64,000 nt of DNA from Acinetobacter variabilis (GTDB taxonomy: Bacteria; Pseudomonadota; Gammaproteobacteria; Pseudomonadales; Moraxellaceae), in the NCBI RefSeq assembly GCF_000369625.1, contig NZ_KB850112.1, forward strand, positions 466,326 to 530,325, read 5' to 3'. Position 1 is the first letter of the stretch, and each line of letters opens with the position of its first letter. A program made the translations under genes and the position numbers. Under the pieces are notes generated by a model. It had not been told where the DNA came from. It saw nothing but the letters and a program-made list of their open reading frames with translations, and did not search any database. Positions 57,832-64,000 of the stretch are shown here, one piece after another.

Positions 57832-59322
57832 ATGGAAAAGCAAGTTGATATTTTAATTGTAGGCGCGGGGATCTCGGGAATTGGTCTGGCAGCCCATCTT
57901 TCTAAACATAGTCCTCAACGCTCATTCGAAATCATTGAACGTCGTGAAAGCTTTGGCGGTACATGGGACTTGTTTAAATATCCTGGCATCCGTTCAGATT
58001 CGGACATGTCGACTTTTGGTTTCAATTTTAAGCCTTGGAAAAAAGAAAGCGTATTGGCTTCCGGTTCAGCAATTAAAAATTATCTTGCAGAAGTGATTCA
58101 AGAATTTAACTTGAGCTCAAAAATTCATTTTCAACATCGCGTCGTTAGTGCCAATTATGATTCAGTGACACGTAAATGGTCAGTCGTAGTTGAAAACGCT
58201 CAGGGCAAAAAGCAGACCTGGATCGCTAACTTCGTTCTTGGCTGTACTGGTTACTACAATTATGATCAAGGTTTCCAGCCGGAATTCCCGAATCAGGAAG
58301 CATTCAAAGGTACATTCATTCACCCGCAGCATTGGCCTGAAAATCTGGACTATAGCGGAAAAAAAGTGGTGATTATTGGCAGTGGTGCGACAGCGATTAC
58401 ACTGGTTCCTGCCATGGTGAAAGGTGGTGCAGGGCATGTGACCATGTTACAACGCTCTCCTACCTATATCGCCTCAGTTCCTTCGATCGACATGATTTAC
58501 TCAAAAATGCGTAAATTAATGCCTGAAGATGTGGCCTATAAGCTGACCCGTGCGCGTAATATCGGCATGCAGCGTGGTATCTATGCACTCGCACAAAAAC
58601 AGCCAAAACTACTGAAAACATTACTATTAAAATCTGTACAGTTTCAGTTGAAAGGGAAAGTGGATATGAAACACTTTACCCCGAATTATGAACCTTGGGA
58701 TCAGCGCCTATGTGTAGTGCCAGATGGGGATTTATTCAAAATCCTGCGTGAAGGTCATGCATCTGTAGAAACAGATCATATCGAAAAATTTACTGAAACT
58801 GGGATTCAGCTGAAATCAGGTAAACATCTGGATGCGGATATTATTGTGTCTGCTACTGGTTTAAATATTCAGATTCTGGGTGGTATTCAGGCCACGATGG
58901 ATGGCAAGCCTTTGGATACGTCGAAGCATATGCTGTATCAAGGGGTGATGGTCAGTGATGTGCCAAATATGGCGCTGATTATTGGTTATATCAACGCTTC
59001 CTGGACCTTGAAAGTGGACATTGCCGCAGAATATATCTGCCGTCTGCTCAATTATATGGATCAGCATGGTTATAATGAAGTGATTCCAGAAGGGGATGCT
59101 ACGGAATTACTTGAAGATACGGTGATGGGTAGTTTAACTTCAGGCTATATTGCCCGTGCAGCGGATGTGATGCCGAAACAGGGTAAGCATGCACCTTGGA
59201 AAGTATCCAATAATTATCTGGCAGACCGTAAAGAGCTGAAAACTGCATCTTTTGAAGATGGAGTATTGAAATTTAAAACGAGATCCAGTGCTGTACCAGC
59301 CAAGCCAAGATTGGTGTCTTAA
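57832..59322 (+). CDS. almA: AlmA-type flavin monooxygenase (long-chain alkane oxidation)
   Basis: 496-residue class B flavoprotein. The FAD motif GAGISGIG is at 11-18, the Baeyer-Villiger/FMO fingerprint FKGTFIHPQHWP at 158-169, and the NADPH motif GSGATA at 183-188. Length and N-terminus (MEKQVDILIVGAG) agree with AlmA of Acinetobacter, which starts degradation of very-long-chain alkanes. Ketone or sterol Baeyer-Villiger activity is the alternative. It has its own promoter after the ribosomal terminator and converges with an acyl-CoA dehydrogenase gene. Confidence 0.8.
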   Translation: MEKQVDILIVGAGISGIGLAAHLSKHSPQRSFEIIERRESFGGTWDLFKYPGIRSDSDMSTFGFNFKPWKKESVLASGSAIKNYLAEVIQEFNLSSKIHFQHRVVSANYDSVTRKWSVVVENAQGKKQTWIANFVLGCTGYYNYDQGFQPEFPNQEAFKGTFIHPQHWPENLDYSGKKVVIIGSGATAITLVPAMVKGGAGHVTMLQRSPTYIASVPSIDMIYSKMRKLMPEDVAYKLTRARNIGMQRGIYALAQKQPKLLKTLLLKSVQFQLKGKVDMKHFTPNYEPWDQRLCVVPDGDLFKILREGHASVETDHIEKFTETGIQLKSGKHLDADIIVSATGLNIQILGGIQATMDGKPLDTSKHMLYQGVMVSDVPNMALIIGYINASWTLKVDIAAEYICRLLNYMDQHGYNEVIPEGDATELLEDTVMGSLTSGYIARAADVMPKQGKHAPWKVSNNYLADRKELKTASFEDGVLKFKTRSSAVPAKPRLVS

Positions 59323-59335
59323 GTTAGACATAGAT

Positions 59336-59363
59336 AAAAGGAGTACCTGATGTACTCCTTTTT
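59336..59363. terminator. Bidirectional terminator between almA and the acyl-CoA dehydrogenase gene
   Basis: AAAAGGAGTAC (59336-59346) pairs with GTACTCCTTTT (59352-59362), CTGAT loop; usable by both convergent genes. Confidence 0.87.
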
Positions 59364-59374
59364 CACATTTCAAA

Positions 59375-60547
59375 TTAGAGTGATCTGGAAATCAGTTCCT
59401 TCATGATTTCATTGGTTCCTGCATAAATGCGGTTCGCGCGATTATCCAGATACGCTCGTGCAATCGGGTATTCCAGCATATAGCCATAACCGCCATGCAG
59501 TTGCAGGCATTCATCAACCACTTTGCTATACAGTTCAGAAATTTTGTATTTAGCAGCTGCGGCAGCATCAATTCCCAATTCCTGAGTAAGCTGTAGTTGC
59601 ATACAACGGTCCAGATAAGCCCGACAAATTTCAATTTCGGTACGCAGTTCTGCCAGTTTAAAACGGGTATTTTGAAAAGCGCTGATCGGTTTGCCAAAGG
59701 CTTGACGTTCTTTGGTGTATTTCACTGTATGTGCGAATGCCGCTTCTGCCCCTGCCTGACATATGATGGCCACAATTAACCGTTCCCAAGCCAGTTCTTT
59801 CATCAGCATCATAAAACCCATGTCTTCCTGACCTAGCAGGTTTTCTTTAGGCACACGGACATTGTCAAAGAACAGTTCACAGGTATCCTGACCTTTCATG
59901 CCGATTTTATTTAAGGGTTTACCTTTACTAAATCCTGCACGATCTGCTTCGACCATAATTAAAGACAGGTTAGCAGAGCCTTTCTCGCTATGGCCCGTTT
60001 TACATACCACAATTGCCATATCACAAAGATAGCCATTGGTAATGAAAATTTTAGATCCATTAATCACATACTCATCACCTTCTAATACCGCACTGGTGCG
60101 TACTGCCTGCAGGTCTGAGCCAGTTCCGGGCTCAGTCATCGCAATTGCCGTGACCACTTCACCTGTTGCCATTTTCGGGAGCCATTGCTGCTTTTGTGTT
60201 TCATTGCAAAAGTTCAGAATATAATTGGCCACGATATCGGAGTGCAATGAAAATCCTGTCGCAGAGTCGCCTGCATAGGCCTGTTCTTCGATCAGGATCA
60301 TGCTGTATAAACGATCCACCCCTGAACCGCCATAAGCTTCAGGCATCGTGGCACAGAGAAGGCCAAGTTCACCGGCTTTATTCCAGAGCTCACGATCGAT
60401 ATGCTGTTGCTGTTCATATTTTTCTGTATGAGGAGTCACTTCCTTTTCATAAAATTTACGGACCGTCTCCCGAAAGGCTTCATGTTCATCATTGAAAAGT
60501 TGACGTGGCAGCATGCTGGCCAATGGACGGATCGCGCTCGAATGCAT
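59375..60547 (-). CDS. Acyl-CoA dehydrogenase (about 390 residues)
   Basis: 390-residue FAD enzyme with the classic short architecture. AMTEPGTGSDLQAVRTSA and FITNGYLCDMAIVVC bind FAD; the C-terminal LHGGYGYMLEYPIARAYLDN and RIYAGTNEIMKELI hold the active-site region. It resembles the long-chain or FadE-like group of Acinetobacter and could act after AlmA and the later oxidation steps on the resulting fatty acid, an inference from the neighbourhood only. The start at 60547 gives MHSSAIRPLASM. Confidence 0.9.
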   Translation of the reverse strand: MHSSAIRPLASMLPRQLFNDEHEAFRETVRKFYEKEVTPHTEKYEQQQHIDRELWNKAGELGLLCATMPEAYGGSGVDRLYSMILIEEQAYAGDSATGFSLHSDIVANYILNFCNETQKQQWLPKMATGEVVTAIAMTEPGTGSDLQAVRTSAVLEGDEYVINGSKIFITNGYLCDMAIVVCKTGHSEKGSANLSLIMVEADRAGFSKGKPLNKIGMKGQDTCELFFDNVRVPKENLLGQEDMGFMMLMKELAWERLIVAIICQAGAEAAFAHTVKYTKERQAFGKPISAFQNTRFKLAELRTEIEICRAYLDRCMQLQLTQELGIDAAAAAKYKISELYSKVVDECLQLHGGYGYMLEYPIARAYLDNRANRIYAGTNEIMKELISRSL

Positions 60548-60729
60548 CTTATAATTCCCTTATTGTGATATTTTATTTAACTTAAGATAGAGCAGACGAG
60601 GGAGCAATGAGCTGAATGTTCAAATCTGGGGAATCTACTGATGCTTTTGGTCATTTGTATGAAATACCTCGAAATTCAGCAATGGCTTAAGGTAAACTAC
60701 TCAGGTTTGTAACGAGTTGGGAAAATTCG

Positions 60730-60987
60730 ATGACTGATGACATCACCTTAGAAGAGCGCAAAGTGATTTATCGCGCGCGTCGTGGCTTGAAAGAGATCGA
60801 TGTATATTTTGATCCCTACGTGAAAAACTATTATCTCAATGCTGATCCCTTCGAAAAACAGATGTTTGCTGAGCTGGTTGCACAGGAAGATCCGGACCTG
60901 CTGGACTGGTTTATGGAAGTGTCAGAACCCCCACGCCCTGAATTAAAAGATTTTATCAAGAAACTTAAATTTTACGTTCATGGATAA
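60730..60987 (+). CDS. sdhE: Succinate dehydrogenase assembly factor SdhE
   Basis: 85-residue protein that helps attach FAD to SdhA. The diagnostic RGxxE is ARRGLKEID at residues 16-24; DPDLLDWFM completes the fold. It is followed by, and overlaps by eight bases, a YgfX-like membrane gene, the same sdhE-ygfX order as in many Gammaproteobacteria. Confidence 0.9.
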   Translation: MTDDITLEERKVIYRARRGLKEIDVYFDPYVKNYYLNADPFEKQMFAELVAQEDPDLLDWFMEVSEPPRPELKDFIKKLKFYVHG

Positions 60988-61366
60988 TCGCTGTTTTAAG
61001 CTGAAACGCAGTAAGTGTGCACTGGTGTTTCAGCTTTTTATTTTTGCTGTATTGATGTTCCTGCTGTATCAGTTATTGCCTGTGACAATTTGGTTGGTTT
61101 GCGGCGTCATCGGTCTGGTCATTTACCAGTTGTTTTATCGTAAGACACCGCACATTGAGCAGTTTGAATATCTGGATGGACGTGAATGGTCACTGACAGC
61201 AGCTGCGCAAGGTACACGGCGAGTGTTGATCAGTCACGTGATTGATCACCAAGCTTATATCGTGGTGTATTTCCAGCATGCAAAAGCACGTCCGTTGCTC
61301 ATCTGGTGTGACCAGTTGCCTTTTAAACAATGGAAATCTTTGAAAGTTTTAACAAAAATGCTTTAA
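60980..61366 (+). CDS. YgfX-like membrane protein
   Basis: 128 residues: two adjacent hydrophobic helices near residues 15-50, followed by a soluble part with YLDGREWSLTAA and RPLLIWCDQLPFKQW, which fits the YgfX (CptA) pattern. It overlaps sdhE by eight bases. In E. coli YgfX was proposed as a toxin acting on FtsZ/MreB with SdhE as antitoxin, a role since questioned. Homology here is by context and general pattern. Confidence 0.65.
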   Translation: MDNRCFKLKRSKCALVFQLFIFAVLMFLLYQLLPVTIWLVCGVIGLVIYQLFYRKTPHIEQFEYLDGREWSLTAAAQGTRRVLISHVIDHQAYIVVYFQHAKARPLLIWCDQLPFKQWKSLKVLTKML

Positions 61367-61496
61367 TTGTCAGACAACTGATATTCCGAAATTTTAAATA
61401 AATTGATTAAAAATAAAGATTTATCCGCCAACCCCGCTTGAATTGTCAGACAAAAAATCATATTTCTCTGCAAAAACAATGAATTGTATGACAATT
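61367..61496. promoter_or_regulatory. Three TTGT-N3-ACAA operator-like sites
   Basis: TTGTCAGACAA at 61367-61377, TTGTCAGACAA at 61443-61453 and TTGTATGACAA at 61484-61494; the last sits in a perfect AATTGT/ACAATT dyad (61482-61496). They fit the FadR-subfamily GntR consensus TNGTNNNACNA. They lie between the YgfX-like gene and the 34-residue peptide and end about 60 bp before its ATG. The regulator is unknown. Confidence 0.6.
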
Positions 61497-61557
61497 TTTC
61501 GGCTGCTTTTTTTATAAGCAGGTACATTTAACTCACCAACAGCGAACACAGGAGATC

Positions 61558-61662
61558 ATGATGGAATTTCCAATGTGGATGTTTTTGATCGTTGCGATTG
61601 TGATGGCCCTAGTCATAGGACGGCTGGGAACGGTGCTGAAGGACAGATTTTCACCTAAATAA
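61558..61662 (+). CDS. 34-residue membrane peptide
   Basis: ATG 61558 (with an adjacent ATG 61561), preceded by GGAG at 3-nt spacing. It encodes MMEFPMWMFLIVAIVMALVI followed by GRLGTVLKDRFSPK: one membrane helix and a short basic tail. It has its own likely promoter and a good terminator 48 bp downstream. Function unknown. I judge it real from its initiation signal, composition and isolated transcription unit. Confidence 0.65.
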   Translation: MMEFPMWMFLIVAIVMALVIGRLGTVLKDRFSPK

Positions 61663-61710
61663 CAGAATTAAGCTCGAGAACCTATTTTCTTCTCGACTTG
61701 CCAAGTTGAT

Positions 61711-61748
61711 AAGTAGCATGTGCTGAACCGTCGCAATGCTACTTTTTT
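61711..61748 (+). terminator. Terminator after the 34-residue peptide gene
   Basis: AAGTAGCAT (61711-61719) pairs with ATGCTACTT (61735-61743) with a 15-nt loop, then a T tract. Confidence 0.85.
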
Positions 61749-61912
61749 TTTGCCCAAAATTTGGGATTTTATCTACTACAATCAATTGCAGCTGGGCGAT
61801 TTAATGGCAAAGTGTCTGGTCTAAATTAGAGTAAATACTCTTTTATTCGTTATATGCTTCTGATATGTTTAGCAGAATAATGGACATAATCACAATTATA
61901 GAGGACAGGAAA

Positions 61913-62953
61913 ATGTCGAGCGTCCGAAAAATATGCCAAGGTATGGCGACCATTGCAATAACAACAACAGTTCTAACAGGATGTTCTCAGGTCATTAAAA
62001 CCGGTGCCAATGTGGCGCTGGGTTTCACTGAAAAGCATATTGTTCCACCAATCCTGGCGATGGATGATGCCGAGATGGTGTGTAATTCCGGGAATTCTTT
62101 AACGCCGGCTATCATGTCGACCAAGGGAATGGGGGCTGATCCGACTCGTGTTGCAGTACTGATGTATTCTGCAGCCGGAATTTGTGCCGAGCAGAAAGCG
62201 CTGGATGCAGAGCTACGGTATCTGCGTGCTTCTAAAGTCAATCAGGTGACTGAAGCTCAGGATGCGCGGATTGAGCAGAAACGCTGGGCTGCACTGGCTG
62301 CACAACGCCAGTATACGGGTTATCAGTTATTTCAGACCCGTTATGGGAAAAAATATAAAAAAGCGCTGGGGGAAAGCTGCCCACGCATGAACAGTGATAT
62401 TGAACAGACAGTTTATCTGCTGGGCATGCTGAGTGGCTTGCAAGCCATGACCAATGACATTAATTCTGGTGGGGCCGTACAAGTACCCAAAGATATTGCG
62501 GCTGTGGTTGAGCGTGGCATGGCCTGTCTGGATAATACCAAATTCTGGGGCGCGCCAAATGCAACCCGTGCTGTAATCTGGACTTTATTGCCAGGGGCAG
62601 GTGATGGGAAACCTGATCCTTACCAAACTCTGAAACAGTCAGTACAAATTGGTGAGCAAAAAGGTGTACGTTTATCACATGCCTTATATGCTGTAGCCGC
62701 ACAGGCCAGTGGGGATGATGCCAAAATTCGTGATGCGTTAAGAACCTTTGATCAGGCACGTAGTGATGAGAAGCCGGTCAATCCTCAGTTCAAGCTGATC
62801 GACAGTATGGCTGCCATTATGGTGAATGGTATTTCTGACCGTTACTGGACTGAAAATACCGGTATTCGTAGTGCAGATGATGGCATGCAAACCTTCTGGG
62901 ATGAAACAGATAATTCCTCAGAACTGGATGATCTGTTCAGAGCTGATCTATAA
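61913..62953 (+). CDS. Lipoprotein of unknown function
   Basis: 346 residues from ATG 61913, which has GAGGACAGG upstream; the frame extends to 61865 without support. A signal peptide ends in the lipobox LTGC with Cys24 as the lipidated residue. The mature protein is largely helical, with AVLMYSAAGICAEQKAL and a long central region. I do not recognise a family; it may be a helical-repeat lipoprotein like TRAP TatT. It lies immediately upstream of the rhombosortase-like gene (72 bp). Confidence 0.75.
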   Translation: MSSVRKICQGMATIAITTTVLTGCSQVIKTGANVALGFTEKHIVPPILAMDDAEMVCNSGNSLTPAIMSTKGMGADPTRVAVLMYSAAGICAEQKALDAELRYLRASKVNQVTEAQDARIEQKRWAALAAQRQYTGYQLFQTRYGKKYKKALGESCPRMNSDIEQTVYLLGMLSGLQAMTNDINSGGAVQVPKDIAAVVERGMACLDNTKFWGAPNATRAVIWTLLPGAGDGKPDPYQTLKQSVQIGEQKGVRLSHALYAVAAQASGDDAKIRDALRTFDQARSDEKPVNPQFKLIDSMAAIMVNGISDRYWTENTGIRSADDGMQTFWDETDNSSELDDLFRADL

Positions 62954-63025
62954 TTTAATGAAAAATTAAGTGAATGATGCTCATAGAGGTCATTTTCAAT
63001 ATGTTGAAAGGAGTTCAAGGAGCCG

Positions 63026-63598
63026 ATGCAAGATCAACATCTTCGACGAAAAATTATTTTTCTGGCGGCTTTTGTCTCTCTTTCAGCGAGTTTGCAAATC
63101 TTTAACGATGCTTTCATCTACTGGCAGGAAAGCCTGCTCGGGGAATTCTGGCGGCTCTGGACTGCGCACTGGGTGCATGTCGGCTGGGCCCATTATTTTC
63201 TGAATATTCTTGCCTTTATCTGTTTGCCTTTCATTTTTCCCCGTGCATCTGTGTGGCATTTCGTCTCAATCCTTTTGATTCTGCCACCGTTGATCAGCCT
63301 GAGTTTTTATTTTTTCCTGCCAAATATTGAAGCATATGCAGGACTATCCGGGGTATTACATGGGGCCTATGTCGCAGTCGCCTGTGTGCATCTGCTTTAT
63401 CAACGTGAACGTGGATTTGCCGTACTGGTATTATTTTTAATCTTTGCCAAACTAATTTGGGAAAATACCATTGGAAATCAGGAAACTGCACAACTTATTG
63501 GCAGTCCGGTACTGGTCGAAGCGCATTTGTTAGGGGTAATCTGGGGAGTAGTAGTCGCATTACTCTATATCTTGGGTAACTATGTTGGGGATAGCTGA
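63026..63598 (+). CDS. rrtA: Rhombosortase-type intramembrane protease
   Basis: 190-residue rhomboid-family protein. It starts MQDQHLRRK with AAGGAG upstream. Signatures are WRLWTAHWVHVGWAHYFLN, the catalytic serine S108 in GLSGVLHG and His167 in VEAHLLG, giving the Ser-His dyad. About six helices. The small size fits rhombosortase, which processes GlyGly-CTERM-tagged exported proteins; no such tag is visible on proteins in this window. Confidence 0.8.
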   Translation: MQDQHLRRKIIFLAAFVSLSASLQIFNDAFIYWQESLLGEFWRLWTAHWVHVGWAHYFLNILAFICLPFIFPRASVWHFVSILLILPPLISLSFYFFLPNIEAYAGLSGVLHGAYVAVACVHLLYQRERGFAVLVLFLIFAKLIWENTIGNQETAQLIGSPVLVEAHLLGVIWGVVVALLYILGNYVGDS

Positions 63599-63775
63599 AA
63601 CTGTTGGCAGAAAAGACAAAAAGAAAAGATAAATTGTCATTTTTATTCTGCTGATTTTCATGCAGAGTCAAAACAGAAAATAATAATACTGACCCTTGTA
63701 AAGGAATTTTCGGGGCAGACAGAAAGACCAGCGCTTAAAAGAATGTAAGGCGCGAAAACAAGAATAGGAAAATAC

Positions 63776-64000
63776 ATGCACAACGATAATCAAAACAGAT
63801 CAGGATTAGGTCTGTTACGTTATATCTGGACAGAGTGGATCTCGACCTTTGTCGTGCTCATCTTGCTCTTACTGACCTTAGTGATTGGAACCGGGGAAAT
63901 GATTCATGGTCAGTTACTGCGTATGGGCGAGCGTCTGTATGGTGATCCGGCGACAGGCATGCAATATTCGTTTTTGCGTGCTGAACCGAAAGCACCACAA
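63776..64000 (+). CDS. Membrane protein, N-terminal fragment
   Basis: 75 codons from ATG 63776 (AGGA upstream), running off the right edge. One N-terminal membrane helix (about residues 20-43, VVLILLLLTLVIGTGEM) followed by a soluble part with GERLYGDPATGMQYSFLRAE. It may be the start of a MotA/TolQ/ExbB-like channel protein, which is a guess from context; the diagnostic region is outside the window. Confidence 0.5.
   Translation, partial: MHNDNQNRSGLGLLRYIWTEWISTFVVLILLLLTLVIGTGEMIHGQLLRMGERLYGDPATGMQYSFLRAEPKAPQ

Overview
The window reads as ordinary chromosome of an Acinetobacter-type gammaproteobacterium, outside or at the edge of the A. baumannii complex. The evidence is an AbeM-like MATE pump, an AlmA-type alkane monooxygenase, an MlaD with the enlarged Acinetobacter-style insert, a moderately AT-rich composition, and characteristic ribosomal protein sequences. 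I see no rRNA or tRNA genes, CRISPR array, prophage or conjugative module.

Layout. 1-4150: ABC1-type kinase fragment, DUF1737 protein, MATE pump, small DMT-type permease, hemW and a secreted His-rich protein. 4431-5504: an intact IS30-family element. 5590-12900: cold-shock protein, a large acyl-CoA dehydrogenase, aroE, hemF and divergent hemN, then ribA. 12905-18450: dxs, suhB and a DEAD-box RNA helicase with a long structured leader and an Arg/Gly/Asp-rich repeat tail. 18498-20988: a complete IS66 element with a perfect 8-bp target duplication. 21071-24570: a possible 24-residue peptide followed by mlaFEDCB (outer-membrane lipid asymmetry). 24570-35860: repeat DNA, corA, a LOG-family protein, a Nudix hydrolase, comF-recG, an epimerase-like protein, plsB, tesB and a dicarboxylate/amino-acid symporter. 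35855-37119: a decay patch in which two adjacent minus-strand genes (VOC family and a PF10118-type hydrolase) are broken. 37222-43793: engB, nsrR, hmp with a near-ideal NsrR operator, a HerA/YjgR-like ATPase with a C-terminal frameshift, metC-like lyase and a class I amidotransferase.

43860-57680 is the fused S10-spc-alpha ribosomal supercluster, rpsJ to rplQ including secY and rpoA, in canonical order. It contains rpmD and rpmJ, and starts from a strong promoter with a structured leader.

57832-64000: almA converging on an acyl-CoA dehydrogenase, sdhE with a YgfX-like membrane partner, three near-palindromic operator-like sites, a 34-residue membrane peptide, an unknown lipoprotein, a rhombosortase-type protease and the start of a membrane protein.

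Themes are haem synthesis (hemW, hemF, hemN), envelope lipid homeostasis (plsB, mla), lipid and alkane oxidation (two acyl-CoA dehydrogenases, tesB, almA) and NO detoxification (nsrR, hmp). I found no convincing new multi-gene defence or metabolic system. The most worthwhile leads are the three TTGT-N3-ACAA sites ahead of the 34-residue peptide, the helicase leader that sequesters its own ribosome binding site, the NsrR palindrome and the clustered gene decay.
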